Source of the DNA: Phaeosaccion multiseriatum
Lineage: Eukaryota > Ochrophyta, other classes
Direction: 5' to 3'
Assembly (NCBI GenBank): GCA_965112735.1
Contig: OZ218953.1
Location: 1,116,001-1,180,000 of the forward strand
DNA: 64,000 nucleotides
In this document: piece by piece, positions 49,257 to 61,384 of the stretch
How the letters are laid out: every line of letters begins with the position of its first letter
Numbering within the stretch: position 1 is the stretch's first letter
Position numbers and translations under genes: made by a program
The notes under the pieces: generated by a model
Seen by the model: only the letters and a program-made list of their open reading frames with translations
The model's database searches: none
What the model was told of the DNA's origin: nothing

Positions 49257-50535
49257 TGTCGTTGTTGTTTGTTGTTGTTGTTGCTGTCGTCGTCGTTGTT
49301 GTTGTTGTTGTTGCGATTGTTGTTGTTTGTCGTTGTTGTTTGTTGTTGCTGCTGTCGTTGTTGTTGTCGCTCCCTCCACCAACCACAGGCTGCCACGAAC
49401 GCTGCCGACGAGAATGGACACGCCAACGTGGCGGAGTGGCTGCGCAAGAACGCATCCTCGCTGCACAAGAAGATGAAGAGGAACGACGGAAGCGCCTCGG
49501 CAGCACCGGCGGCAGCGGCGACAACAGGTGGGTGGGTGGGTGGGTTAGAGGCGCGTAGACTTTGTGCCCTACATCCTGGGGTATTTATTGGATATACCCC
49601 CACCATTCATTTATTCTATGCTCTTTAATTTATGTAAAGAAGCAAATCATGAAACAGACAATTGTCTCTCAACGTTGTCTCCTCAGTTTTCAGTTGATGT
49701 GGCGTTTATATATCATTGTTTTTAATCGATCTCGAACTCGTATTCGGATTGTCCGTCCGTCTTCATCCTTCTGACCTTTGCTGACCTTTGACCAACCCTT
49801 CCCCCCCTTGGTGTGAATGCAGATGATGACGAGAGCATGGCACCCCCCCCTGCAGCAGCCGCTGCCCCTCGAAACAGCAGATCAAGCGGCGCTGCCAAGC
49901 TACCACCCAAGGTGCCACCGAACCAACAGCCCGCTACAGGTGGGTTATGTCAGGTTATGTCAATGGATGCGTGTGTGGGTCTGAGGAACGGAGGAAGGAA
50001 GGAAGGAAGGAAACAAACCAAATGACTGGACAATCTCTTGTCGTTTTTTGTTTTTTTCTTCTTGTGTGTTGTTCTATATCTAGTAACTGTCTTTCTAAAC
50101 CTTACATAACTAGTAACTGTCTTTCTAAAACCTTACATAGCTAGTAACTGTCCTTCAAGGGGGAGAGATACGCTAGTGCGATGGACATGCTTTGTTTCTC
50201 TCCTCCTCTTGGCCCCCTTTGTTTTCGTTTCTTTTGTGTGCTTGCTTATCTTGTCCCAATTCTCACTTGCTCCATCTCGTTGCTTGCTTTGACTCGACAG
50301 GCGTGTTTGGGGGTCCTTTCTGGGACTTCCACGCCAAATCAGATATCGCTCTCCCTGCCGGAACGGGCAAGCTCCCGCCGGACACCAACAATGAGGAGGA
50401 CCGAGAGGAGGACGAGTCGGCAGGGTCCAACGGAGAGGCCAAGGGAGCGAGCAAGTCTTCCGGTGTCGACGGGAAGAGCTCTGCGGCGGCTGGGTCGGCG
50501 GCAAAGGTGAGATCACGAGGTTGTGGTGGTGGTGG

Positions 50536-50575
<40 letters not shown>

Positions 50576-52091
50576 ACGACTGCTGCTAGGGCGTGTGTTG
50601 CTGCGGCTGCTGCTCTGCTTCTCGTGCTGCTCCTGCTGCCGCTGCTACTGCTCTGCCTGCCAGAGGGGATTTGTGTATTTAACTCCACAGCGTTCCCTCC
50701 TCCGCAGCCTCCTTTTATCTCTCGCACTAACCGCGCACACACACGCACCCACACACGCGCCCACACCCACCCACCGTCTCACCCTCAGGCTGGTCGGATG
50801 AGGAGAAATCTCCTTCGCTCCCCGGAGCTGGCGCTGGCATCCATCGGAGGGCTCAGCGGAAAGGAGGAGAGGCAGCTCAAGGCCGTTATGGAGTTCAGAC
50901 AAGCGTACTCCGCACAGCCGCTGGAGGGCGCGTCCATCCCCAAGGACCCTTTCACCCTCTTTGCTGTGTGGTTCGAGGAGTCTCGCATCGCTCGAGTGTC
51001 CGAGCCGGGTGCCATGTGTCTGAGCACTGTTGGGCCCACGGGCAGGCCGAGCGCCCGTTACGTCATGTTGCAGGGCTTCGACAAACGCGGCTTTGTGTGG
51101 TACACCAACTTTGAGGTTAGTGAGTGGGTGGGTGAGTGTGTGTGTGGGTGTGTGTGTGGGTGGGTGTGTGTGTGGGTGTGTGTGGGTGTGTGGGTGTGGG
51201 TGTGTGTGTGTATGTGCGCGTGTGTGTGTGTGTGTGTGTGTGTGGGTGTGTGGGTGTGTGGGTGGGTGGGTGGGTGTGTGGGTGGGTGGTTGGGTGGGTG
51301 AGTGGGTAAGTGGGTGGTTGGTTGGGTGGGTGGTTGGTTGGTTGGGTGGGTGGTTGGGTGGGTGGTTGGGTGGGTGGTTGGGTGGGTGGTTGGGTGGGTG
51401 AGTGGGTGGGTGGTTGGGTGGGTGAGTGGGTGGGTGGTTGGGTGGGTGGTTGGGTGGGACCCGTGGGTGTAGATGGTGCTGCGTGCCTGTCAGTGTGCCC
51501 ATATGCCTACCTACCTGCTTCTCAAGACGCACAACGCGCCGCTGCTTTGCCTCATCTCCCTCTTCCTCCCTCCCCTCCCTCTCCTTCTTACCTGGCGCTT
51601 TGTGTTTGTCTATCTCTCTTCAGTCAAGAAAGAGTCAAGACCTGGCCCATAATCCGTACGGAGCGCTGTCCTTCTGGTGGAGTGAACTCCAGAGGTCCAT
51701 TCGCATCGAGGGAGTGGTGACTCGCGTCAGTGAGAAGGAGAGCACCGAGTACTTCATGTCCAGACCACGGGGGAGTCAGGTGAGGCGGGAAGGCAGGGAG
51801 GGGGGGGGGGGGTGGAGGGAGAGCAGCAGCAGCAGGAGGAGGAGGGGGACAAGGGGGAGGAGGAGGAGGAGGAGGAGGAGGAGGAGGAGGAGGAGGAGGA
51901 GGAGGAGGAGGAGGAGACGCCGGGGGAAGGGCTCTATGCTTTATGCTTTGCTGTATATTCCTTCCCCCCTCCCTCGCTGGAGTTGGCGCAGATCATCGCA
52001 CCAACCACCTCCTTCGTTTGTCTTGCCTCCCTATTCATGCTCTCACCTCTCTGCTTGCTTCTTTCTCCGACTCTGTTATGTTATATACGGG

Positions 52092-52127
<36 letters not shown>

Positions 52128-52396
52128 TCCGCACGCATTATCACCTTCAGGTTGGAGCATGGGCACTGCACCAGTCTCGCCCTGTGAGCAGCCGCGGGGT
52201 GCTGGAGCACAACGTCAAGGAGGTGCAGGACAAGTTCAAGAGCATCGCGGAGGTGCCCAGGCCACCGCAGTTCGGAGGCTACCGACTCCGGCCAGATCGG
52301 GTGGAGTTTTGGAAGGGGCGACACTCAAGGATCCACGATCGTATCGTCTATGTCGTAGTGGATAATATGTGGCATATGCAAAGGCTGCAGCCCTGA
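47204..52396 (+). CDS. Ankyrin-repeat protein fused to pyridoxamine 5'-phosphate oxidase
   Basis: Nine exons: 47204-47732, 48122-48212, 48637-48823, 49389-49527, 49823-49939, 50301-50506, 50789-51115, 51624-51779, 52151-52396. Every junction keeps phase, giving 665 aa and one stop. Residues 1-120 are low complexity. About 130-310 are three to four ankyrin repeats (SAAAGGHLDMLKFLHAH, SAVQGGHTEVVKWLHSH, NAADENGHANVAEWLRK). About 316-423 is a disordered linker. About 424-665 is a full PNPO domain: DPFTLFAVWFEES, RPSARYVMLQGFDKRGFVWY, SRPRGSQVGAWALHQS, VPRPPQFGGYRL and HDRIVY, ending RLQP like the family's RLxP. PNPO oxidises pyridoxine/pyridoxamine phosphate to PLP with FMN and oxygen. Two abutting genes cannot be fully excluded: a Met lies at the start of the PNPO part (50798). 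Confidence 0.8.
48213..48339 (+). repeat. Tandem copies of a 31-bp unit that begins with the 5' splice site
   Basis: Four copies of a unit starting GTAAGGTCAATGACGCAG and ending GGCATAGTTAC (48213, 48244, 48275, 48307). Each begins GTAAGG or GTGAGG, so the true donor at 48213 is followed by three near-identical decoy donors. Confidence 0.85.
49180..49370 (+). repeat. (TTG)n in ankyrin-PNPO intron 3
   Basis: TTG triplets with CGT interruptions, ending 18 bases before the acceptor at 49388. A similar (TTG)n is at 35230-35335 in the CHD gene. Confidence 0.85.
50080..50160 (+). repeat. 32-bp tandem repeat in ankyrin-PNPO intron 5
   Basis: Two full copies and one partial copy of a unit reading CTAGTAACTGTCTTTCTAAA plus CCTTACATA. 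Confidence 0.85.
51116..51460 (+). repeat. (GGGT)n/(GT)n grown from the donor of intron 7
   Basis: Starts GTTAGTGAGTGGGTGGG at the donor and stays G/T-only for about 340 bases. The acceptor side of the same intron is C/T-rich. Confidence 0.85.
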
Positions 52397-52935
52397 GCCA
52401 GCCTCGAGTGTGCGTGCATTTGTGCGCGTGTGTGTGCGTGTGTGTGTGTGTGTGTGTGCTTGGGTTGAGGAAGGGGAGCGAAAAAGAGTAGACGGTATAT
52501 GCGAGCGGTGGGAAGGGAGGGTTGGGTGTGAAGAGGGGCCGGGGGGGGGGGGGGCGGGCGTGAAGTGAGTGGGGGAGTGGGCTGGGGGAAGGAGATGAGC
52601 GGCTTTCGGAATGGGATGGGGTGAGACGGATCGTTTGCAGAGCGGGGCCACGCCTCGCTGCCTGTTCGTCTTTCTCACGTGCGGTGAGTCTATTTTACGT
52701 AGCTCCTGTCGATAGAGCCATCACAGGAGGTATCCGGAGTGCTTTGCTTCTAAGGAGTAGCCAGCTAATAAAGAAAAGAGAAAGGAAAGAAAGATATTTG
52801 GGGGCGAGCCAAAACGCGTTGGTTCTCTAGCCACTCCACCTTCCTTTTCCCCTCTCCCTCTGATCCACCCTAGGTCTTTCTCCTCCACTCTTCGCTCTCC
52901 ATTCTCCTACCACTGCAATCTTATGAGCACCAGCT
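52397..52935. other. Spacer between PNPO fusion and YbaK genes
   Basis: (GT)n at 52418-52459, poly-G at 52541-52552. AATAAA at 52767 may be a polyadenylation signal. No gene. Confidence 0.5.
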
Positions 52936-53722
52936 ATGGATGTCACGAATGCCACGCTCAACGCTATCGAGGAGAGGCTGCTTGTACTGGAGAAGCAGAT
53001 CTGCAGTCCTCCAGCCAAAGGAGGAGAAGGAGAGACAGCGGAAGAAGCTGCCGCTGCTGACCCGCACCCTCCTCTTGACGCCGTTGAGAGAGTTAAGAGG
53101 GAACTCGCTACTCGAAGCATGTTTAGTTTTCGTCTGAAGGTAAGCCCTCAACGCAAATGAAGTTTCCATCCTTGCTTGCGACGAGACCCACCCAACAACC
53201 CTCTTTGTCCTTTCGTTTTCCTTTGTCACAGTGGGTGGCCAGCGGGTACTACGACCTACCGCTGGAAGAAAGAGCAAAGCTCCTCGGCGCACACCCATCA
53301 CAGGTGTGTGTACACAGCTCTGTGCTCTACCACTGGACTCTTTTTTGAACAAAGAACACGCACTCAAAGAGCCTCCCTACCGCTCTTGTTTGCTTGCTTG
53401 CTACGTATACATCCTCATTGGCAGCTGTGTAAGACGCTCATTATCGAGAACAAAAAGAGCTCACGAGCGGACTGCTCGGACCCTCTGGACAGTCGGTTCT
53501 ACATGGTGATTGTACAGTACAGCGCCAAACTCAGCGGGCCCAGGGTAAGTGAGGAAAAAAGCAAGGTGCACAGCAAACCTTCAGTGTATATCTCGCCAGT
53601 GGAGCAAGCACGATCCTCGTTCCTCATACGCTAAGTGTCAATTACCAAAACCTTTTGCTATTATCACAGCTGGGCAAAGTGGTGGCAAGGCTCTCACCCG
53701 AGGACGACGGGAACGCGACGCC

Positions 53723-53762
<40 letters not shown>

Positions 53763-54203
53763 GGCGACAAGAAGAAGAGCCCACATATGCACTCTGCGAA
53801 GGAGGAGGTCGGTCTCGCGCTTACAGGCTTCCCCCATAACGGGGTGTGCCCCATTGGCTCGCTGGCGAATGTACCCATCCTTGTCGCCGAGGCTATTACC
53901 CAGGTCAGGAAGGAGAGGAAAGAAAGGGTCATCTGTCCCTTCCCGAAATCCTGCTCCTCCTCTGCTCTGCTGGTCACTGTTGCTTTCTTTCCCATTCCGC
54001 CTGACGCTCCGCTCCTCCTCTCGTTGCTGTTGCTGTTGCTGTTGGTGTTGGTGCTGGTGCTGGTGCTTGTATCTCAGCTGAAGCCCCCCTTCGTGTGGAT
54101 GGGAGGGGGGCACCCACTGCTGAAGCTCGGCCTCAGCGTGAATGATCTCGTCACCAAGAGCGGGCGGGTGGTGAAGGTTGGGGACTTCACCGACGCTCGA
54201 TAG
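52936..54203 (+). CDS. YbaK/ProX-like aminoacyl-tRNA deacylase domain protein
   Basis: Exons 52936-53139, 53232-53303, 53425-53544, 53670-53903, 54078-54203 (251 aa, all junctions phase 0). An N-terminal coiled-coil-like helix (LNAIEERLLVLEKQI) precedes the YbaK fold. Recognisable blocks are LCKTLIIENKKS, FYMVIVQYSAKL, GLALTGFPHNGVCPIGS followed by ANVPILV, and FVWMGGGHPLLKLGLSVNDLV. Family members hydrolyse wrongly charged tRNAs (for example Cys- or Ala-tRNA-Pro) in trans. Substrate is not predictable here. A poly-Gln run (53726-53759, CAG repeats) interrupts the domain between strands, so its length can change without frameshift. It ends 409 bases from the convergent BAR-SH3 gene. Confidence 0.8.
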
Positions 54204-54612
54204 AGAGGACTCGACAGAAGGGAGAGTCGAAGGACACAGACCCTCGATGGCAAGGACAGTCGAAGGAAGGAAGGAAGGAACGACGTCACAGAGCTCAAGA
54301 CCGACAGGGCAGGCGGAAGGGAGGGACGAAAGTCAATATCTTACATGTAAATAAACTCAAGACCGCAAAGGGGTGATGCTCCCTCGCAAACGCTTGCCCT
54401 AGGATGGCGGCCATATCAATGCGGAGCGTCGCGGAAGCTTGCACAGCTTCACAGCTGCTGACAGAGGGAGAGAGAGCGCTACCTATTGGCTTCCCCTACA
54501 GCAGCGATGAATCGAGTGCCTGAGCACTCAACTCTTCTCTCTCTCTCTCTCTCTCTCTCTTATCTATGTAAATATCTGTCTCTGCGTTTGTGGTGTGTAT
54601 CTCTCTCCCTTC
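54204..54612. other. Convergent spacer
   Basis: AATAAA at 54349-54354 is a plausible polyadenylation signal for the YbaK gene. (CT)n at 54537-54560 is the 3' side of the minus-strand gene. No gene. Confidence 0.5.
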
Positions 54613-54798
54613 CTATTCCGAGGAATGGAACCTTTCCGTGTAGTTGGAGGGGAAAACGCCCACCTTCCCCCCGCACTCTCCCTGAACCCACTTGTCGCCT
54701 GTGAGCTCTGCGGGAGCTGCGTCCGTCATGATGATGTCTCCTTCTTTGAAGCTGCAGAGACAGACAGAGAGAGAGAGAGAGACAGAAAACAAAGTTTG

Positions 54799-54836
<38 letters not shown>

Positions 54837-57512
54837 AAGAGAGGATGTGAAGCATGCATGGCGTACAGGGAGCTAGTTCGGGTGGGTGGGGTAAGTTTGG
54901 TGGGTGGAGTTCATCAATCGGGGCGGGGCGGGACTGAACACACCTTAAGTCACCCTCCTCCGTCGCTTCGTAGTCGAAGAGAGCCCGCAGAGCAATTTTC
55001 TCTGCACACAGATCAACGCTGACCACTGACACGCTCGCCTTTGCTTCTTCCTTCTTTTCCTCCCCCCCTTGCTCCTGCTGCTGCTGTTGCTGCTCCTCCT
55101 CTGCCTTTTTCTTCATCTCCTTTTCCACCTTCTCATCCTCCTCCTCCTTCTCCTCTCCTTCCTCCTTCTCTTTTTCTACATTTTCATCTCTTTCCGGCTC
55201 TACGTCTGCCCCTGCCCCCCCCCCTCTGTCACCGCCCGACTCTTCCTCCGCTTTCGCACCCCCACTCTTCCCTTCTTGCGGCACCTCTGCGTCGGCATCG
55301 TCCACCAGCGAGAGACTGCGAGTCCCCCCCCCTCCCACCTCTCGGACACTGAGGGCCGCGCCAGCAGCAGCTTCCTCAACAGCTTCATCAACAGCTTCCT
55401 CCTTGTCCTTGTCCTTGCCAGGCTCCAGCTCTTGCTCTTGCTCTTGCTCTTGCTCTTGCTCTTGCTGGTCATCGGATGAAGAAAGAGCCGTAGTCGGGGC
55501 ATCGGCGACTGCTCTGGTGGCAGAGGCAAGAGAAGCAGCGTTCTTGTCCTCGTCGTCGCCACCAGTAACGCCACCACTACTTCTACTAGCAGCAGCAGCA
55601 GCAGCAGCAGCATCATCAATAGCATCAGCAGCAGTTGGACCAACTTCAGCACTCTGTGCTTGCCCCTCCTCTCCTTCGTCCTCTACTACTACTACTACTG
55701 CTGCTGCTGCCGCTGCTGCGGCGGCGGCGGCGGTGGCCGCCCCTTGCTGACCTTCCTGAATTCCGTCTGAAGACCCTTCGAGTCCTCCCTCTTTCCCATC
55801 TCTCACGTCAACACTCTCCTCCTCCTCTTTCTTCTCCTTCCCCACCTCCTCTACCCCCTCCATTACAACTTCCGCATCTTCTGTCTCCTCCTCCTCCTCC
55901 TCCTCCCCCGGCTGCCGCTGCTGCTGCTCCCCCGCTTGCTCCCCCTCCTTGCTGTGCCCCCCCCTCTCCTCCTCCTCCTCCTCCTCCTCCTCCTCCTCCT
56001 CCCCTTCCTCCTCCTCCTCCTCCTCCTCCCCTTCCTCCTCCTCCTCGCTACCGCCGAGAGCGGCAGCCGCCTCCTTTACGGCGCTGCCCTGTCTCTCATC
56101 GACGTGCCGCTGCCCCTCCTCTCCCGACGACGCGAACGCACTCGCTTCGGTAGAATACACTCCTCCTCCTTCCCAGCCCCCCTGCGCAGTGCACAAGCAT
56201 GGCCGAGCAAGGCCAACAAAAGGGCAGAGAGAGAGAGAGAGAGAGATAGAGAGGAGGGGGGGGGGAGGGAGGGAGAGAGAGAGGGGGGGGGGGAGGGAGA
56301 GAGAGAGATAGAAGTTGTTGGTGTTGGTATGAGCGATCCGTTTCGTTCGTCAGAACATGTCGCTCTCTCTCTCTTTCTCTCTTTGGAGGACCTTCCTCGC
56401 TCTGTCTCTGCCCTAGTGCTCTTGGCACTCACCAGCACCCCTTTCCCCGCCCCTCCCCCCGGACTGCCTTCCAGGCCGAAGCTCTTTCCTCCTACGCTGC
56501 CCTCCCTCCGCACAGAGCCTCTGCCCGTGACTTGTATCTGTATGTATGTATGTATGTATGTATGTATGTATGTATGTATGTATGTATGTATGTATGTATG
56601 TATGTATGTATGTATGTATGTATGTATGTATGTATGTATGTATGTACGTACGTACGTATGCATGTACGTATGTATGTCGCAGTTGAGGAAGAAGGTCATG
56701 AGCAATGCGGGGCAGGTGCAACGTACGAGCCAGAGATAGAAACAGACCAGAGCCAACGAAACAAACCGAGAGGGAGGGATGTGCCCTCACGCCTTGATGC
56801 CTTCATGCCTCACCTCTTCAGGACGATTCGGCTCCGTGGGGGGCGGCTCAGGGACACCGGAGACGCTGGAGTGGCTGGAGTCCTCAACGCTTTGGGCCAT
56901 AGTGGTGGAGGTGAGAGGCACGTCGGAGAGAGAGATCTGGGACATGTGGCTACCGTCTTGACCTTCCTGCTGCACGGAAAACCGAAAGGAGGGGTGGAGA
57001 GAGGGATGGGGCAGAGCGAGAGGAGATTGTGTGCATGGATATTAGAGAGACAAGCAAGGGATGGGCAAAGCAATCGTCTCTTGGCACTTGTGGGAGAGTA
57101 TAAGAGAAGAGCAAGCCTCCAGGCCATTGGATTGCGGTAAGGTAAGAATAGAGATGGCAATAGACGGGTCCGTCAGTCAGTTCGAAGCCAGATGGGGGCT
57201 TTTGTTGCTCGTGGCAAGGCAGTCTCCCGCTCTCTCATGCACCCACTCACCCCTGCTGCAGAGCGCAGCGGCACCACGCCTTCGTCTGGGCTCGATCCCG
57301 CCACCGCGGCCTTGATGGTTCAAAGAGGAGAGGGGAGAGAGGAGAGAGGAGGGAGAAGAAGACGAAAGGAGAAAGGAGATGGGGGGGGGGTTAGTTGAGG
57401 TGGCGTGCCCAAAAGCGATTGAATGTATGGCCATCGAACATGAGAAACGCTCCCACCTTCCCCCCCCCTCTCCCTCTTTTCCATCGGCCACTCTCTCTGT
57501 CCCACTCTCCCC

Positions 57513-57553
<41 letters not shown>

Positions 57554-58075
57554 ACTCTCTCTCTCACTCTTTCACGCACAATACTCTATACAACCTCCCC
57601 CACCGTGTGATGCCTCACCATATTGATGCCCTTGCCGACACAGTCGTAGGCCGCTGCCTGGAGGCGAATAAGCGTGGGCAAGTCGTTGTTCAGTACCTCA
57701 CTGCGGAGTTTCTCAGCGTCTGCGAAGGACTCCATGAGGGCGGTGGTTCTCTCCTTGAGCTGCTGCTCCGCCGATGCCAATTTCTCCTCATTCCGCTCCA
57801 TCTTTTCGGCGGTTACCTTTCGTCCCGGGGAAGGGGTATATGGGCCACACAGGCACACAGACACGCAGACACGCAAGCACGCAGGCAAGGGGAGGGGGAG
57901 CGGGGGGAGGGTGGGGGGTGGAGGGGCAGGGTTCGCCGCTACAAGGTCAGCAGCTTCACAGGGAAAGAAACGCGTCCGCCAAGGGGCGGAGGAAAGCGTA
58001 AGATGTGAAAGGTACACGATCGAAAGCAGCAAAGCCCTAGGACTACAGAGCCCGCGGTGTGAGACCGGTACCCCT

Positions 58076-58125
<50 letters not shown>

Positions 58126-59309
58126 TCCATCCCTTACCTTTGGATTGTTGGCGAGCTCGGTGAGCTTGCTGCTGTAGTGCTCCATCTCGACTCGGCAGTC
58201 GTAGCGGACCTTCATCCGCCGCCTCACCTGCGCACGCAAAAAGTACGAAACAAAATCCGCCGAACAAGCCACATGGATTTGGAAAGGGAGTGAAGAAAGT
58301 TCCTCAGCAGGCACCCAAGAACGGTGGCCATACTGTACCTCCTTAAAGTCGTCGACGGCCTTGACGAGGGACGTCAGCACGAGCTCATCGAGCTCAGTCA
58401 CGAGGCGTCTGGCCCAACACAAAGAGGGGGGGGGAGGGGCAGGCAAAAATGAGGGGGAAACATACCTTCACACTTGTCGATGAAAACACAGTTAAGGTAT
58501 GAGAGTAAGTAATGCTGCCCAACTCCACTTCACTCTCTCACTGACCCAGTCAGTCTCTCTGTGACCAACCAGAGCACTCACTCTGTGACTTGGTCTTTAC
58601 TCTTCCCGATTTGCTCCTTGAGCAAACGGGACTGCGAATGGGTCGAGAAAAGAGCCCCCGAGGGAGGGCAGAAAGGCAAATTAACTCGGTGTGAGATTTG
58701 GCGATACAATACAGCCCCCCCATCGCCGCAAAAATCGAAGAGGACAGCGGCTCGTTCGCCTTCCCCCCCTCCTGCCTTTTACGTCCCCCGTCAGCGACGA
58801 AGTCCTACTGATCCCTACTGACCTGCTGCAGGGCCTTCTCCTCCTTTGTAACGCCACCACCCGTGTTACCGCTGCTACCGGTGCTGCTGCTGCTGCTCCG
58901 CCGCGACGAGTAGTTCGAGTCGTTTGTGCCAGCCGCTCCTCCTCCTTCGCCCCCCACCTGGCCAGCGCTGCTGCTGCCGGCCCCCTCCGCTAAGCGTATA
59001 AATCCATCCGCCACGGTCCCGTTCGCCTCCAGACTCGAGAGGAAGGCTTGGCGGGATGCCTACCAGTGTGTGCAAGCGTAGTGTGAGAGGGGAAGGGAGC
59101 GAAGTATGGGCAGAAAAACGCTTCCCAACTACCTGGACTTGGAGAATGGTTCCCTGGAGCTGGCTCTGCAGCGCAACGAAGCGCTCGCTGGCAGCAACGT
59201 AGTCCATGTCTTCCTGTTTATTCACCACTGCCAAGTTCACCACCTGCTTATGCTTCACCACATATTTTGCCTTTATGGCAATTCTCTCCAGCTTTCCAGG
59301 CTGTGCCAT
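54613..59309 (-). CDS. BAR-SH3 protein (amphiphysin/Rvs167-like architecture)
   Basis: Ten exons read downwards: 59309-59133, 59059-58823, 58631-58582, 58408-58339, 58227-58138, 57816-57619, 57310-57251, 56969-56814, 56181-54944, 54751-54613 (804 aa, phases close). Residues 1 to about 275 are a predicted BAR helical bundle (KLERIAIKAKYVVKHKQVVN, RLVTELDELVLTSLVKAVDD, VTAEKMERNEEKLASAEQQL, LIRLQAAAYDCVGKGINM), with a Ser/Gly-rich loop. A Ser/Pro linker and a 400-residue Glu/Ala/Ser low-complexity region follow. The C terminus is an SH3 domain (IALRALFDYEATEEGDL, GDKWVQGE, GVFPSNYTERF). Such proteins bind curved membrane and recruit Pro-rich partners in endocytosis. The acidic region is much longer than usual. 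Confidence 0.88.
56540..56650. repeat. (TATG)n in BAR-SH3 intron 8
   Basis: About 26 TATG/TACG tetramers. All frames are open in both directions (MYVC / HTYI), which makes false ORFs. Confidence 0.9.
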
Positions 59310-60056
59310 GATGCCCGTGGGTTTTTACAGTTTCGTTATTGCTAAGTGAAGGCGTGTCTTCAGCGCATTGGCAACCCGGCCTGCGCCGAATTCACTGCCT
59401 TACGGCCAGGAACATTCTTCCCTCCCCCTTCCCGTCCCTCCCTCACTCACTCACTCACTCACCCACACTAATGTGAAGGGGGCGAATACCACAAACTTGC
59501 GGTCCGCAGAGGGGGTAAAAAGACGCGATACAAGGTTGTCATTTGACATAAAGTACGTTTTGTTTTGACCACAACACTGCCACCCTGCAAGCCTGTAATC
59601 GACTGTAACCACACACATCGATCCAACAACCTCATCCCTGCCCCCGATAGCTGTAGCCAACTGCTACGCTCTATGCCTTTGTACAACACACAGCGCTCAT
59701 CTAAGCGATTCGTTGCTCTCTCCCCACCACGCTTCTCCTCTCTCGGACCACAGCGGGGCTGCCTGCCTCCGCTGTGCGCCTCCCTCGGTGCGGTCCTAGT
59801 ATCACTAGTACCAAGCAACATTCACTCGGATACTATAAGACGTCCTCTCGCTCTTCTCCTCCTCCCAGGCCTGGTCGGGAACGACCTTAAGGTATCTCTC
59901 AGACAGGTGCTTGGCTCTGTACCTCGTTGTAGGCGACCTCGCTCCCCAGGTGACCCCTAGGACTTGGACACAGGTATGCGTCGGACTAATGCGTGGGGGA
60001 GTGCGGAATGAAAAGGCCGGTAGCACACCAGGGGTCAAAGGAGCGAGCACTCTTGT
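59310..60056. other. Upstream region of the BAR-SH3 gene; coding-like patches on both strands
   Basis: (CACT)n at 59441-59463. 59870-59950 is open on both strands: the plus strand has a good acceptor (TCCTCCTCCCAG) and a donor after CCCCAG. The minus strand reads AKHLSERYLKVVPDQAWEEE. I cannot decide which, if either, is real. Confidence 0.35.
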
Positions 60057-61280
60057 TCACAGGAGGTTGATCCTTTTGCTCGGCGACTCGACGTGAATCA
60101 GCCTTCCTATGCTCTCCGCGTCCTTGTCGCTGTGGGCTGCGGACGGCCTGCGGCATATGCGAAAGGGGACTTCCAGGAGAGGCGCGGCGATGGTTGCTCC
60201 CAGGCAGGCCAGAAGCAGGAGCTCTGACCGCTGGTCATTTGTGAGCAGTGCCAGGGAAGAAGGAAGGAAGGAAGGAAGAAAGGCAGGAAATGAGAGAGGC
60301 ACGCAGGCGGATGGAATGGAACGGCGGCTTAACCCAACACGGACCTGCATGTCGCTGCTTGAGACGGATGGCAGCTGGTAAGCACAAGAGAAGGTTGGCC
60401 TCCCACACACGGCCTCGTCTTGTTCGCAGGAGGCGCCCGGCCACCAGGGCGGGGGGTCTCCAAGCACAGCGGCGAAAGCAATGCGCCCCACTCACTCAGT
60501 CACTAAGTCAACTCCGCCTCCCTGAGCCCTCCCTGTAATTCACCTGGCGGGGCTGATGCCATTGCCGCTCTCGCGCAGCAAGACGAAGGAGCACACTAAG
60601 AGCAAGTATCTCGGTTCGCCGGCGAAGGCAACCCCCACCTTTGGCTGAACAGGCAGTAAGCGAAGGGAAGGGGTGGACGAGGGCGATTGATTGGTGAGAA
60701 GGTGAGAGCGAATCCTTGGGGGTCTCTGCGCTCTTGCGCGAATCCATCAGTGCGCTGAGGAGACAGGCAGAGAATCAACTGGGGGGTAATGGCTGGCCCA
60801 CAACAAACGGGAAGGGGGTGCGAGAGAGAGCCAACCTGTGTAACAAACAGTATAGCGGATGGATGGCAGAGAGCAAAAGTGCCCTCCCCTCTACCAGTAT
60901 TGGCCCAGAATCATCATTCCTTCAGCCACTTACAGAGCAGGTGTTTTCACCGACGAAGTTCGCAGCTCCTGTTGGTGAGCATCTCGCCCTTGACGTTGTC
61001 GTCGAAACAAGCTCACAACCCTCCTCCTAGGCCATCCTCTTGACAAAGTCCAGTTGCTGCCTCGAAGAAAGTACGTAGTCCATGGGGATGGAGCCTACAC
61101 AAATGAGCGAAAGAGAGGTGGAGGAGGCCTTTTCCTTGGGGGAGGGTGCCACTGGTCGAGGAGGCAGAGGAAGAGGAAAAAACCCTGCTTTCGCGTGTGC
61201 CATCTCGACGGGGCACGTCACCCCCCGCCTCCATGCCGCTCGAGGCAGCTTTGGGATAATCAGATTGGGATACACTTGAT
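60057..61280 (-). other. Unresolved candidate gene(s), orientation uncertain
   Basis: Minus-strand pieces that look coding: 61088-61025 (IPMDYVLSSRQQLDFVKRMA then stop) and 60230-60057 (RSELLLLACLGATIAAPLLE... with a hydrophobic segment, then stop), plus a possible 30-bp exon near 60370 flanked by a good acceptor. On the plus strand, 60063-60227 after the acceptor TTGTTCACAG reads EVDPFARRLDVNQPSYALRV to a stop. No combination closed convincingly, so no product is named. Confidence 0.3.
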
Positions 61281-61384
61281 CCGTTACGTCGCCAACCTGT
61301 TACCGCCGTTTTGGGCTTGGAGCTGGAACAGTTGAATCAGACATAAAGAGCTTAGTCGCTGGACGTAGCGGCAGCAGCAGCGCC

